A stretch of DNA of 64,000 nt from Gracilaria vermiculophylla (GCA_019155205.2 JAHNZQ020003147.1:426105-490104), one strand, 5' to 3'; positions 30,368 through 41,211 are shown, numbered from the stretch's first letter. Notes: generated by a model from the letters alone, not told the origin. Made by a program: numbers and translations.

Positions 30368-32933
30368 CTGCCTATGCGAGAAGCACTCTACGACGCGTGT
30401 TCTACTACTGAGAGTAAACGTGGACGAATGGCTCTTAACATCGAATTCGGCGCTTAAAGACGACGCAAAGACTAGTGCACTGTAGATGGAGCGACGGGCG
30501 CCGTTCAAAAATGTAAAGAATCAAAACAAAAAGGAAAGGCGAAGGGCGCCCACAGTGTTTCACCTGCGCAGGTCGATAGTGAAGGATACAATTGCAGCCC
30601 CGTACACCTCACCGCGCCTATTTGGCAACGACATCCCCGTGCTCCTTTCCGCCCCTTACACTCTGTGCGGCAGTTTTCAAACATCAATTCGTCACCCTAA
30701 CAATAAAGATGTCGATTTGTCCTTCGCCATCCACGGCAGGTCTGTATCAGTGTCGCAGTAGGCCCAAATCATCTGTCATGATGTCGGGCTTTCGACGATT
30801 CCAGGCTTCTATCCTATATGCGCATGTGCGTTAGTAATAGCAACCCCGATGTAACTCTACGTCAATCACCAATTTTCAAGCACAAACTATGCGTTACATT
30901 CATTTCCCATAGGCTACCGGATTACAATATTGGTTTCGCTGGTGATGCAGGCAGAGGCGTTATTCTCTGTGACAGAATTCTTTTCTGTGATGCGTCCATT
31001 AAGATGACGACTGTACATGCAAACTAGGCTCATGGTACCCAAGTCGTATCTAAACGTAGAACTATCACTCCTTCAAAGCATTCTCCATCTTTTATAACGC
31101 GCGGAATAGAATGATAAGCGAGCGCGCGATGCCCGCAAGCTTAACGTGTTGTGGTCGATCCTTGATACCTGAGCCCTCAACAAGAGATGGAGCAATGAAA
31201 ATGATTGATGATCTCGACTTGTATCTCGCACGAGGTCTAAACAAGAACAAACGAAGACCACCATATCGATTAACTGTATCAAAGCTACAAGGCCAAGTCC
31301 ATTGATATTTCGAACCACAATTTATCCACAGACAACGGAGGACCGTCGCATACTCTGGCTGAATAAACCCAAAACATCAAAAGCCTCGGCGAGGCCCCGT
31401 TCTGAAATGTTAGCCCTGACTTGTGTACTTCCTGGCATCGTAATTAAGGCAATTCAAGTAAGGGTAAATAGGCAACAAAGGTATCCTGATTCTGAAAACT
31501 TTTCGAGCTCTTGCACTGGAAGTCTTCGTGTCCCACCATTCCTTGAATTACTGCTTCTTGTTTCGCCAAGATTCCGATGATTGAAAACACGCCTTACACA
31601 TACCGAGCAGTGGGAAATAGCTGGCATCCGTCCGTGCAGCTGTATGCACCCTGACATGCGACGGTGACCAAAGAGCAGCGGTTTGAGAGTATGGCCCATT
31701 GCTTGCAAAATTATTTGTATATTTGAAATAGAAAGGATCAGTTGATAGTTCCTTCCTTCAAAATGAAACAAAGTTACAGAATGGGCATCACAATGGCGTA
31801 TCTCCAGTTCTCGTTGATACACAGTCGTTCGAGTGTCGATTATGTGCACGCGGCATGGACATTAAATTCTTTCTTTTCGCTTCAAAGGTTGTCAATAATG
31901 TGTTTCAACTCCTGTTCAACAGACCTGGGCTTGTTTTGGAATTACCACAGCAGTGTCATTTATCAAGGGGATAAAGTCCAGTTTATCAGAAAAGACAAAA
32001 TTGAAAGCATCTTCCTGGTGTAGATACACACTGACTCTGCCACGAGAACGATTTGATTTGACTTGGACTGAACGAAGCAGTCCGTGAATATTACTTACTG
32101 CTGTTTTTATCACTGAGCCAACACTTTTAAACCAGCACGGGCTCTCCTGTTCCCCACACCTGACGCAAGCACATGGGCGGCGAATTGCCAACGATCAAAT
32201 TCAGAATGTCTGACAAGGAATGAACCGGTTCAACTGCGAATGAGAATATGTTGTACGTATGAGATGATTAGAACGCACCCAACATCTTCGTCTCATCGCG
32301 ACCCAAAGCTGCTTGCTCCTGGGGGATGCGAGCAGCCATGTTCCGCGCTTACAACTCGTCTTCAGTGAAAGCGGGCTGCGACTATTTTTTTTTCTGTTGA
32401 GGTTTGGATGGTGAGTGTCTACAAATTGTGCTCGACAGTGCGCAATTTTATTGCACACGGCTGCAGGTGCTACAGTTTTGTACGTGTGTACTCATGTGGG
32501 GACCAACTAGCTAGTATCAATTCCCCATTATCATTGTTTCAATGAGTTAAAGGCTTGGGTATGTTTTTGATCGTGTAAGCTCAACAAAAGCCTCGCGAAA
32601 ACGTCGTCGAAAGTTTGCATCACAACTCGCGGAAGGCTCAGGCATGGGAGGGTCACCGAGATTGTTGTTGTGATGGGGTACACCGCACATTCATGCAATG
32701 ATGTAACGTACAAGTGTTTCGCAGGGGGCAAGATGATCAAAGATCAGTTCCGCGCCCCATGATACATGCGGAGGATGCCCACTTGGCGACAAAAAGCGTA
32801 AATCATCTACAACGTGCACACGTTTCTTGTCTTACATTGCGCTGCTTGTGCGTTTCCGTTGGCAACCGCAGCACTTCCCACTATCTTCGTCGACGCAAAG
32901 CTCGTCCGTTTCCACTCGTCGCATTCAGTCACC
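30368..32933. other. Intergenic region of 2.6 kb, no gene supported
   Basis: Only short overlapping ORFs (up to 131 codons) on both strands and no recognisable family. It holds the PAP2 promoter. Upstream exons of the small ATP6AP2-like gene could hide in its right end. Confidence 0.4.
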
Positions 32934-33080
32934 ATGGACGTCGGAATGTTTCAAATCGTTTTCTGGAGCAGTATTGGTCTCATTGTGTTGACCATCGGCT
33001 CCGTGCTCGCCCTAACCTCCATGGATCCTTCTACAGATACTCTTTTGTATGCGAACGACCCGCTCAAGAAGTTAAACTAA
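32934..33080 (+). CDS. 48-residue single-pass membrane protein resembling the C-terminus of ATP6AP2
   Basis: The ATG at 32934 lies in a strong context (ACCATGG). The product is one transmembrane helix (about residues 6-28) followed by MDPSTDTLLYANDPLKKLN. This matches the end of the V-ATPase accessory protein ATP6AP2 (renin receptor), where the helix is followed by MDP, then a D(S/T)(I/L)(I/L)Y block and a short basic tail. The large luminal domain of that family is absent. In the same frame, upstream codons continue open and encode a hydrophobic, signal-peptide-like stretch, but without an ATG. So this is either a microprotein or the last exon of a longer gene whose other exons I cannot find. 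The ORF is convergent with the peptide:N-glycanase gene. Confidence 0.5.
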   Translation: MDVGMFQIVFWSSIGLIVLTIGSVLALTSMDPSTDTLLYANDPLKKLN

Positions 33081-33443
33081 GTTTCTTCCGAAACCGCATT
33101 TTTGACTAAGTCTAATATTGCCCGGCTTTCATCCTGTGATACGCCTTGCACATTAAGGCACGTGACATTTTTAGCCAGAACTGACGCATCTTAGCCTGTT
33201 CACGGATACAATTAAGGTCGACCGCACCCCTTCTAGGATTCATGTGACTCAACTATTGGTAAATCTATAATGTCTGTTGCTAATTTTCGCCAAGTAATCA
33301 AAGGTCAACTGTACATTTCTTTCTTACAGACTTTTACTGCATCCTTGACCTTAGGCCAATCGGTGTTCTCCCAGTGATGCTATCAGTATTGCTACATGCC
33401 AGAGGTGGAAACGATTAATGTTCTGAGCTCCTTCCGTTTCATT
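33081..33443. other. Convergent intergenic region, no gene seen
   Basis: 3' regions of the ATP6AP2-like and PNGase genes; nothing else recognised. Confidence 0.5.
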
Positions 33444-34733
33444 CTATTCTTTTGAGCCATCCTCCCCCCTGGATTGAACCCACGCCGCGCTCCCTGACTG
33501 TCTTCCAGGCAAGTCAACCGCATTATTCACTTTGTGTGCCGCGTTCAATTCTCCCACTTCCCTAGTATACCGCGCCTCAGCTTCCTGTCGCTCTGACTCA
33601 CTCAGCCGAGCTATCGCTTCCAAGTGCAACGAGAATAATCCTTGCTGCAAAGGACCTTCAGACGCAAGAGTCCTCCTTTCCATCACTTTATCAAAATCCT
33701 CCGTATACCTCCTCGTCACATCAAGCACCACGTCTACTCCAGTCGCAATGCAATAATTCAACTTCTTTCCCCATCCCTTTTCGTACAGCAAAGGCTCATC
33801 CATTATATCCTCACAAGAATCTGCATGTACCCAGCGTCCTGCAGAATCTTCAGGCAGATAAACTTCGGTCCAAACGTGGTCAGTCCAATCATGTACTACG
33901 CGGACACGAAATCCTAGAGAACGGACTATCAGCGTGAACGCTTGCGCCCATTCTCCACATCTACCTCGTCTCGTTTCCAGTAGTTTTCCGGCATCATTGT
34001 AGCGAGGAAAGCGAGACTCGGCTCCGCAAGACCGGCAGCCATATACCTCTGTGCGGCTTGCTTTGTGTCTTGCCTCAGATGGCGTAGGTCCTAATATGTC
34101 TTTCAGCTGCGTCTTCTTTCCGCAAGACCAGCAGTCCGGCACATCCACCCATGTGTAAAACGAGTGTTTAAACCAATGCAAAACCTGTTTAAAAAGGGCG
34201 AATCGAAAACTGGGATATTCCTTTTTCTCAAACGATTCGTGCGCTAGTTTCTTCAAATCGTCCAGTGGAACGATCTTCAGTGCTTTTTGTTGCAACAGAG
34301 GGTTTTCATATTCCAAAACTGCTGCCCAGTACGTTCTCAACTTTGAAAGAAATGCTTCCGTGGGTGGATGTGTGGGAGTAGTTCTCTTACTCAATTTTAG
34401 TTGCTGCAAAACTTGGCGCACAACTTCGAGGCCGACATATTGCTGCGGGTTTTCTTTCGGTACTTCTTGAAAGGGCCCATCAGAGAATGTTAGAGTTGTT
34501 TCTCTTGAAATGCCAGCACGAAAAAGTGTCTTCGCAACGTCAACAGGGTCGTTCGGGTTAATATCCACGCCGTTGGCTCGGAGATAGATTCGCTCTGGAT
34601 CAATGTCAGTTAGAGAAAACAACTGATAACGCAAGTCAAGCAATGTTGTTTCCTCCAACCGGACATCAATATTAACAGGGGATTTCAATCCTGACGATGG
34701 TGATGGGAAGAGCTGCAGAGTGAACGAGTCCAT
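33444..34733 (-). CDS. Peptide:N-glycanase (cytosolic deglycosylating enzyme)
   Basis: A 429-residue protein from the ATG at 34733. Residues 1-75 form a ubiquitin-like N-terminal domain. The transglutaminase-like core has two zinc-binding CxxC pairs (CWSCGKK and CRSCGAE) and the full catalytic triad: C259 in RRGRCGEWA, H286 in DWTDHVWTE and D305 in VHADSCED. The fold order and spacing match PNG1/NGLY1. The enzyme removes N-glycans from misfolded glycoproteins dislocated from the ER before proteasomal degradation. It lacks the animal PUB and PAW domains; a ubiquitin-like N-terminus is known from other PNGases. It shares a divergent promoter with CSN5, another ubiquitin-pathway gene. Confidence 0.93.
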   Translation of the reverse strand: MDSFTLQLFPSPSSGLKSPVNIDVRLEETTLLDLRYQLFSLTDIDPERIYLRANGVDINPNDPVDVAKTLFRAGISRETTLTFSDGPFQEVPKENPQQYVGLEVVRQVLQQLKLSKRTTPTHPPTEAFLSKLRTYWAAVLEYENPLLQQKALKIVPLDDLKKLAHESFEKKEYPSFRFALFKQVLHWFKHSFYTWVDVPDCWSCGKKTQLKDILGPTPSEARHKASRTEVYGCRSCGAESRFPRYNDAGKLLETRRGRCGEWAQAFTLIVRSLGFRVRVVHDWTDHVWTEVYLPEDSAGRWVHADSCEDIMDEPLLYEKGWGKKLNYCIATGVDVVLDVTRRYTEDFDKVMERRTLASEGPLQQGLFSLHLEAIARLSESERQEAEARYTREVGELNAAHKVNNAVDLPGRQSGSAAWVQSRGEDGSKE

Positions 34734-35141
34734 TCTCAACAAAGCTTTGGAGAACCAATGAGAGCAATTTGCAGAGACGGACGTGTCACTTGAGCGGAAT
34801 TGAAGTCAGTCCTCCAGAAGGCTATGCCCATGGGATAGACGGTTTTGCAACTGCTACGCGTGTGGCCTTCTTTTGAAAATAACAATAAAGAATGTAAAAA
34901 TTATTGGAATCCAAAGTGCAGCACGGCTCACAGTATAAAAAGGAAAACACTGCGTTGTTTGGTTCTACTTTACAGACTGCTGGCAGTGTTAGTATTCATT
35001 CGGCGTATGACTTTTTCAAAGTTCCTCAATTAGAGGATAACGTGGTCACCACCGATAAGAGATTAGAAAACCCGTCTTGCTCGTATAGCTTTCTCATCTG
35101 CCACGTCAATACGTAAACGGCGACTCTGCGAATTGTCAGCA
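34734..35141. promoter_or_regulatory. Bidirectional promoter region between the PNGase and CSN5 genes
   Basis: About 400 bp between divergent start codons. A TATA-like TATAAAAAGG begins at 34934 on the plus strand, about 200 bp before the CSN5 ATG. No other signal is clear. Confidence 0.35.
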
Positions 35142-36164
35142 ATGAATTCTGCGGATGCTCGACGCGCATTTGAAGTGGAGAACGATATTACGCGCACAAC
35201 AGCACAAGACGACGCCAGGTATTTTTACGATGACGAAGAACAGGCGCAGCTGCGAGAAAAGAAGCCATGGTCCCAAGACCCAAACTGGTTCAAAGATGTG
35301 TACATATCTGCAGTTGCCCTGATTAAAATGGCCATGCACGCACGCTCGGGCGGTGCGATCGAGGTAATGGGTTCTATGCAGGGCAAGGTATGCGACAGAG
35401 CCTTTGTCGTGATGGACGTTTTTCCACTTCCTGTGGAAGGAACGGAAACAAGAGTGAACGCCGGTCAAGCTGCAACAGAATTCCTTGTGCAGTACAGCAC
35501 GGAATGTAACAAGGTCGTAAGACGAGAAAACATCATCGGATGGTACCATTCTCATCCCGGCTACGGCTGTTGGCTAAGCGGGATAGATGTGCAGACGCAA
35601 AGTACTCATCAACAATACGAAGACCCTTTTCTCGCGATAGTTGTGGACCCAGTGCGAACAATTTCCGCCGGGAAGGTTGACCTCGGTGCGTTTCGCACCT
35701 ACCCTCTCCAGTACAAACCACCTACAGAAGGTGTAAATGAGTATCAAACAATCCCCCTCAACAAGATTGAGGATTTTGGTGTGCATTGTAACAACTACTA
35801 TCCCCTTGAGGTTTCGTATTTTAAGAGTAGTTTGGACGCCACACTTTTAGATCTCTTATGGAACAAATACTGGGCGAGAGCTTTGTCAACTTCCCCGTTG
35901 GTGCAAAGCAAGGATTATGTTGTTCAGCAGCTAACTGACATATCTAACAAAGTAAAGCAGGCAGAAAAACAGTTAGAGAAGGGTAACCCGCATGCACGCA
36001 GTGGTTATTACTTATCAGAAAAGAAGTCAAACCCTGGAAAAGGAAACGGTCAATTCGATCAGATTGGAAAAGATGCACAGAAATGTTGCAGTGAGCATGT
36101 GCAGTCTATCATGTCTATGTACATAAAGAACGCGATGTTTAGTCCTTCACATGGTCAAAACTGA
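35142..36164 (+). CDS. CSN5: COP9 signalosome subunit 5 (CSN5/Jab1), JAMM metalloprotease
   Basis: A 340-residue protein from the ATG at 35142. The MPN+/JAMM domain carries the full zinc site: the upstream Glu in [10 protein letters not shown], then H136-x-H138 and D149 in [14 protein letters not shown]. The surrounding sequence ([14 protein letters not shown] and LWNKYW in the C-terminal half) matches CSN5 rather than the proteasome subunit Rpn11. CSN5 is the catalytic subunit that removes Nedd8 from cullins and so regulates cullin-RING ubiquitin ligases. Length is as expected (human 334). It is intronless. Confidence 0.96.
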   Translation: MNSADARRAFEVENDITRTTAQDDARYFYDDEEQAQLREKKPWSQDPNWFKDVYISAVALIKMAMHARSGGAIEVMGSMQGKVCDRAFVVMDVFPLPVEGTETRVNAGQAATEFLVQYSTECNKVVRRENIIGWYHSHPGYGCWLSGIDVQTQSTHQQYEDPFLAIVVDPVRTISAGKVDLGAFRTYPLQYKPPTEGVNEYQTIPLNKIEDFGVHCNNYYPLEVSYFKSSLDATLLDLLWNKYWARALSTSPLVQSKDYVVQQLTDISNKVKQAEKQLEKGNPHARSGYYLSEKKSNPGKGNGQFDQIGKDAQKCCSEHVQSIMSMYIKNAMFSPSHGQN

Positions 36165-36456
36165 ATATTGCGATCGTTCATCGGAACCAAGAAGTTATCT
36201 GTTCTATGCGAGTTTAGTAGGTAATAGGGGTCATTGGTATCGGGTGAAAGTTCTGTACCCGTATGGAACTGCCTGTTTCCAGGCCTCAATGTATCACAAG
36301 GTATTTCACTCATCTATCCTAAAATGAACGGGCTCCTTTCTGCTCGTCCACCAGCATGTACAATTCTATGGTGTTTGACGCTCCACTTCCACCAAGCCTT
36401 CCAAAAAGACTTTGTATGCCTGAGAAATTGAAAATCGGAACTGCAGAAGAATAGGC

Positions 36457-37932
36457 TCACCATGAAAGCGTTGCCATACTCTCCGTTTTTCGAGACTCAA
36501 TTTTCATGAGCAAAGGTTCATGTTCACTTGACATCCTCTCGGACAGAAGCGCTTCGTACAGATCTTGAATAGCCGGAATAACAAGAGGTTTCGGTACGGT
36601 TGGAGCATCATGAAACACAGAGTTTACCTTGTTTAAATGAATATTTGCTTCTTGTTTCCAACTACGTAAGTCGTCATTGTCATTGTCGGGAACTGGAAGC
36701 TGTCCACCTCCATTTGTACATCCTCCTGGGCACGCCATAAGTTCAATGTAGTTATAACTGCATTGACCTTGCCGTATCTTTCGCAAAATAGTCTGCAAAC
36801 ATCGAAATCCATAGGCTGTCGCAAATGTGAGAGTTTTCCCTTCCTTGTTTGAAACAGTAGCCGTATGTAAATCCCCGGACCTACTGGCCTTCTTGGTGAT
36901 TATTTTACCAGCCGGTAGGTTAATATCCAATAACGCCTTTGATGCTTCTCTGAGAATGAATTCGGCATATCCACCTGAACTACTCCCGACATCTACTCCA
37001 AACTTATTGGAACTGGATGAAGGGTACTTGGATTCCAGTTCAGTTTCCACTGCTGAAGCCAAGTCGAACTGATTCTCTTCGAGGAGCTCGACGAGTTCAC
37101 CTGTTGTCAACACGCAGTCAATCTCTTTTTTAGTTTGTCCTTGACCTTCCATTCGAACAAATTCGGGTCTGCTGGCTTCGAGCTTCTTATCATGGCATGG
37201 CATGATTGTGCAGACCCAGGTAGACCTTCTGTCGCCAGATGGTCGAAGATATGGAGCTATTGATGCAAGCACGCCTTGAGGAGATCGTATGGAGGATATG
37301 CAGTCTAGGACTACGTCTCCTTGAGTCTTTTCAGCGTATGTCACCCATCCTGGACAGCTCGATGTTATTGTAAGCCGCTTGCCAGCCCGAAATCGTTCGA
37401 TGAACTCCTTACTCGCTTCTAAAATTGATAAATGACGTGCAAGCGAGAGATCCAGAACCACATCTATACGACACACCTGTTTCAAAAACGTTGTTAGTTT
37501 TCTAGCTGTCTCGGTCATCTGCAGTCCGTAATGTACTGCAATTGACGCCACTGACTGCTGTGAAAGAGCAACAACAGAGAAGCTCTTCGATTTCAGCTTG
37601 TTTTGTTCCTGAACAAACTCTTTGAAAGCTTCAAGACTCGCACTTGATAGCAGCACAGTCTCAGCCGATGTCACACATCCCGCACAAGCAAGGCAGTCGC
37701 TTATGGTCACTCTTGCCTTTGCAACCCCAGAAACTGGAGTTTCTGTGGGTATGATTGGAGCTAAAACTGAGCCAGTAGGTTCATCCCCAATCTTGACAAC
37801 TTCATTATTTCCATTATATGAAGGCTGAGCCCCACCTTCTAAAGGGAGCACACAAGCAGTAGAAGGAGCAAGGAAATCGTTTACATCGGTAATCCGCAGG
37901 ACGTTGGAAAGGTGAGCTCCATTTTTAGCCAT
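36457..37932 (-). CDS. NAR1: Cytosolic iron-sulfur assembly factor NAR1 (NARFL/CIAO3), Fe-hydrogenase-like
   Basis: A 491-residue protein. The N-terminal cluster ligands are C27 and C80, C83 and C86 (SDCLACAGC). The hydrogenase-like core has the four expected Cys positions in TSSCPGW, TIMPCHDKKLEA and MACPGGCTNGGGQL. These motifs and the length fit NAR1, which passes Fe-S clusters in the cytosolic assembly (CIA) pathway, rather than an active hydrogenase. No extra ferredoxin domain or chloroplast targeting signal is visible. It is intronless, with its 3' end facing CSN5 across about 290 bp. Confidence 0.93.
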   Translation of the reverse strand: MAKNGAHLSNVLRITDVNDFLAPSTACVLPLEGGAQPSYNGNNEVVKIGDEPTGSVLAPIIPTETPVSGVAKARVTISDCLACAGCVTSAETVLLSSASLEAFKEFVQEQNKLKSKSFSVVALSQQSVASIAVHYGLQMTETARKLTTFLKQVCRIDVVLDLSLARHLSILEASKEFIERFRAGKRLTITSSCPGWVTYAEKTQGDVVLDCISSIRSPQGVLASIAPYLRPSGDRRSTWVCTIMPCHDKKLEASRPEFVRMEGQGQTKKEIDCVLTTGELVELLEENQFDLASAVETELESKYPSSSSNKFGVDVGSSSGGYAEFILREASKALLDINLPAGKIITKKASRSGDLHTATVSNKEGKTLTFATAYGFRCLQTILRKIRQGQCSYNYIELMACPGGCTNGGGQLPVPDNDNDDLRSWKQEANIHLNKVNSVFHDAPTVPKPLVIPAIQDLYEALLSERMSSEHEPLLMKIESRKTESMATLSW

Positions 37933-38641
37933 GTGGTTAATGGCATATTAGGAGGAACTCCTTCCGAGAGATTTAAAAGTGCCTAATGATAGATGGGAGC
38001 GAAGAGTTACGCAAGGCAGTCGCGAAACTCTTCCACCTGCGCTTGCCGTAAAGACGTTAGAATTAGCAACTCCAACTATCTTTTAGCGCTAAATGGACAG
38101 CGATCATGAATAATGAAACAATGGCGGAGTCGAAATGGTGAATCGCAGTGTTAGTACAAATTGTTCACCAAAAACCTGAAAGAGCTGAAGGATTTTTTTA
38201 ATAGCTTTAAACTTTTTGCCAAATTGTTCGTGGCTTTTTGCAACTGGTGCGGCACTGCGCCAAAGACAAGGGATGCTTCACTCAGATATTAGCAAATCTC
38301 AAAGTTGCATGAGCACCTGTTGCAAAAGTTTTCACGGCTAGCAGCTCGACCTCGTGGACACCCGTTTGAAGCATATTTTGAATGATAATGCTTGGTTGCA
38401 AAGAACGCAACAATGATAAACGTCATCCAATGTCCTTTTCGCAGTCATAGGGAACTTGAAAATTGCGAAGAGCGCCGTGGTCTCTGATCAGATAGTATTT
38501 GATGGTTTAAACACGCTCAATGGGTCTCAAAGCAATGTGAACTCGGAAACTTGTGACTTCATACGATAAACTGCTAGAAAAAAGAGGGTACCTATTTTGT
38601 ACTGCTCAACTATCAAGTGACGCATTCGACGGTGTGTTCTA
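37933..38641. other. Intergenic region, no gene seen
   Basis: About 700 bp upstream of NAR1 and downstream of the glycosyltransferase gene; no ORF supported. Confidence 0.45.
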
Positions 38642-40663
38642 TCATGAACGTCGCATTAATCTAACTAACTTCGTTGTTTCATCATCAAAGGCACTTGTGA
38701 ACCTCTTTGTCCTAGAAAGAGCAACAATTCTCGTCAAAATGTTGGAAAATGCCAAAGTGTTGTTTCGTTCCTTAAGAAGCCATGAGTTGTCTATCCTGTT
38801 CTTTTCGACTTTGTGAAATCGACGCACAAAACTGCTTTCGGCATCAATGTAAACCCTTGCATCTATCATTCCTCCTTCCTTTTTGAAGTTTTCCAACTCT
38901 TCCTGAACGGATGTGAATATCTTCAGTTTATCAATGTGAGAGTTGTTCTTTCCTTCAGAGTATGATCCTATGAAGACTCCGATCGACGATTCTAGTCCAA
39001 GATCCTTCAAATGTCGAAGGTCATTCTCAATTTTCTCGGCAAATCGCATGCTTGTGAGCTCCTTGCCTTTCAACCTTTCGTTCAATAATTTGATATCTCT
39101 ACTGTACACGGGCTTATCTGTCTTCAAGTAAACCAAATTTTGAAGGTTCTCCGCCAAAGTTATCGGCCTGTGTCCAGCAGACTGCACTGCGACATGGCTT
39201 GAAAACGACTTCCCTTGACACTTTTCCCGATAAGAGACATTTTGCTTTTGGTAGTCTTCGAGTAATACAGTGTTATGTGGTACTTTAAAAGTCCTATGAA
39301 AACTAGTCACATCTGCTCCCTCGATTTTCTCCCAAATCACAACCAAAACACGGCCAGTTTGTCTCGAAATAGTTAATCCCGAGAGCAAAAGATTGATCCG
39401 CGACAGAAAATCAGAAAAGCAATCCACAATGATGAGTTTTGTTTCCGAAATAGATGTTTTTCGATTATATAACGAAATCAGAAGGTGTCGTTGATCGACA
39501 ACAGATAATGAATTTGAAAAACAACGTGGTAAACTGAAATCACTGTGCAGATTTCTGGTGAAAACGGTTTGTTCAACGGTCTGAAGCAGTGTGAGATTTG
39601 CAGACTGACGGAAAGACGCAACACTCTTTGGTTTGCTTGACACGGAGTAGTAGACGAGTGGATGCCTGAAAGATCTTGTTGTTCGACACTGTTCTTCCAA
39701 GACTTTACGTCCCAGAATTGCACTCTCGTTGAAATTATTGGGGTTCCATGTGGGCATCTTCTTTTTAAGTTCCAAGTCGATTTCCATTTCCACGCGAGCT
39801 GAATGAGAGCTAGTAGAATCCTCATCATGTACGTGGTTTGAAACAACTTTGTCATAGTTCAGATCGATTCTGCGCATGCCAGTTGAAACAAGACGTTCGA
39901 CGAGATCCTCTTGTTCCCCACCGTTTACGCTCAGACGTTCATCGTACCCACCCAAATCAATCAACTGTTTTCGTGGAACAAAAAGGATTTCCTTCAACAC
40001 TTCCTCATCTCGTATTCTTTCAAGATGTGAACCGCCTACGACGAAAGTGTTCGGTTGAAGCTGATGGTGTTCAACAAAATCAAGCTCGAGTTCATGTGAA
40101 CAACTGACCTTCAGGATGAAAGAGTATTGAGCAGCCTGGAAAGCAAAGTTCAAGGCTTGAGATGCAATCCATTTTCCAGCTTCTTCTACATGCACAATAT
40201 GAACTGGAGCGTGGCTCTTGGAATCGATATCAACCTCTTCGACAATGTATCGTAGAGGCGGCTCAGAACCCCAATCAACGATTACAATCTCGTCAACGTC
40301 TGATTGACCGATCCACGTTGGTAGAGATCTGCGTAGCTTTTCATGATCATTTTGGCAAGCCGCAACGAGGGATACTCCAGATTTAATTTGCGTCAGGGAG
40401 TAGTCAAAATGATGAACTAGTGGGTCAGAATTCAAAGAAAAAGCAGCCGGATGGCTGTTGTTTGGCAGATTCTTAATACGATGAACGAGAGTTGTAGCAA
40501 ACTTCATGGAGGCAAAAGCTGCCATAATTGAAGACAAGATCAAGCATCTCATCCAAAATTTAACGGTGTACGGACTATATCCAGCCGCAAGTGAGTATCG
40601 CGATATAACATAAGAATTGTTTTTCTCTGAACGAGACCAACTTCGAGATGGCCGTCTCAACAT
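38642..40663 (-). CDS. Type II membrane protein with two glycosyltransferase-like domains
   Basis: A 673-residue protein with one transmembrane helix near residues 35-60 and a large luminal part. Residues ~90-330 look like a GT2/GT7-type (GT-A) domain: GVSLVAACQNDHEKLRRSLP, then IVDWGSEPP, then LGGYDERLSVNGGEQEDLVERL at 237-258, like GG.DE....G.EDEDL..R. Where the metal-binding DxD usually stands the sequence is VSCSHELE (S187-C-S189), so the acidic pair is replaced. From about residue 410 a second region (LIIVDCFSDFLSRINLLLSGLTI, then GRVLVVIWE) resembles the N-terminal half of fucosyltransferase/NodZ-like (GT-B) domains. A Golgi role in polysaccharide or glycoprotein synthesis is inferred. 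The family assignment of the second domain is tentative. Confidence 0.7.
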   Translation of the reverse strand: MLRRPSRSWSRSEKNNSYVISRYSLAAGYSPYTVKFWMRCLILSSIMAAFASMKFATTLVHRIKNLPNNSHPAAFSLNSDPLVHHFDYSLTQIKSGVSLVAACQNDHEKLRRSLPTWIGQSDVDEIVIVDWGSEPPLRYIVEEVDIDSKSHAPVHIVHVEEAGKWIASQALNFAFQAAQYSFILKVSCSHELELDFVEHHQLQPNTFVVGGSHLERIRDEEVLKEILFVPRKQLIDLGGYDERLSVNGGEQEDLVERLVSTGMRRIDLNYDKVVSNHVHDEDSTSSHSARVEMEIDLELKKKMPTWNPNNFNESAILGRKVLEEQCRTTRSFRHPLVYYSVSSKPKSVASFRQSANLTLLQTVEQTVFTRNLHSDFSLPRCFSNSLSVVDQRHLLISLYNRKTSISETKLIIVDCFSDFLSRINLLLSGLTISRQTGRVLVVIWEKIEGADVTSFHRTFKVPHNTVLLEDYQKQNVSYREKCQGKSFSSHVAVQSAGHRPITLAENLQNLVYLKTDKPVYSRDIKLLNERLKGKELTSMRFAEKIENDLRHLKDLGLESSIGVFIGSYSEGKNNSHIDKLKIFTSVQEELENFKKEGGMIDARVYIDAESSFVRRFHKVEKNRIDNSWLLKERNNTLAFSNILTRIVALSRTKRFTSAFDDETTKLVRLMRRS

Positions 40664-40965
40664 TGTGTCGAAGGCCTCTGTTTTTTACTCACTTCCGGGT
40701 CGTTTGCAGTGGAGACGGGGCTCTTCAAGTCGAGATGCCTTGTACAATCGCATGAAAAGCCTGTGTGATCAATATCAAGATCCGGGAGTTCTTAGAATAG
40801 TTGAGAAAATGAGAAGGAAGACAAGTATATATGTATGGAAGTAGCATTCTCGTAGACCATCATGGATTCATCATGGTGGTGATGTTCTCTCTGAAAATGT
40901 ATCCTCTTTGGGATCCGTAACCCATTCACCATAGGCTCTTCCATCCCATCTTGTTCCGTACCCAG
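40664..40965. other. Short intergenic region with a possible terminal exon
   Basis: On the minus strand, after a TTTTAG acceptor-like site at about 40,970, the frame reads VTGYGTRWDGRAYGEWV...ERTSPP and stops. It could be a last exon of the small gene at 40966-41211 (see findings). Confidence 0.3.
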
Positions 40966-41211
40966 TCACCTAAAAGACACCTGCGGGTAGCAAATCAGTG
41001 TCCTGACTATGATTTGAATTATCATCAAGCCTTGTAGCCGTGCCAATGACGAGGCGCAGGGGAAGCCTTCGAGCTCTACATTGACTCGAAAATTTCGTGC
41101 GTACTCTTTACCACTCGCACCCGAAACTGGTTTCAGGGGCTGAGAGGCCATAAAGTATCCAACACTTGCCAGGACCCCACAGACTACTTTTTGCAAGATG
41201 TTCACCGGCAA
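40966..41211 (-). CDS. Possible first exon of a small unknown protein
   Basis: An 81-codon minus-strand ORF starts with ATG (MPVNILQKVVCGVLASVGYF), a hydrophobic N-terminus that could be a signal anchor or mitochondrial presequence. A second protein-like frame lies just downstream, which suggests splicing, but I could not fix the donor: GTAGAG within the ORF would join in frame but is a weak site. No family recognised. Confidence 0.3.
   Translation of the reverse strand: MPVNILQKVVCGVLASVGYFMASQPLKPVSGASGKEYARNFRVNVELEGFPCASSLARLQGLMIIQIIVRTLICYPQVSFR

Noticed and set aside
30368..30508. Extended N-terminus of the PAP2 phosphatase
   Set aside because: It would start with TTG, and the added residues are unlike the family.
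17314..37932. An ER/glycoprotein gene cluster (SRD5A3-like, P5A-ATPase, PAP2, PNGase)
   Set aside because: The genes are on both strands and separated by unrelated genes, so a functional cluster is not supported beyond coincidence.
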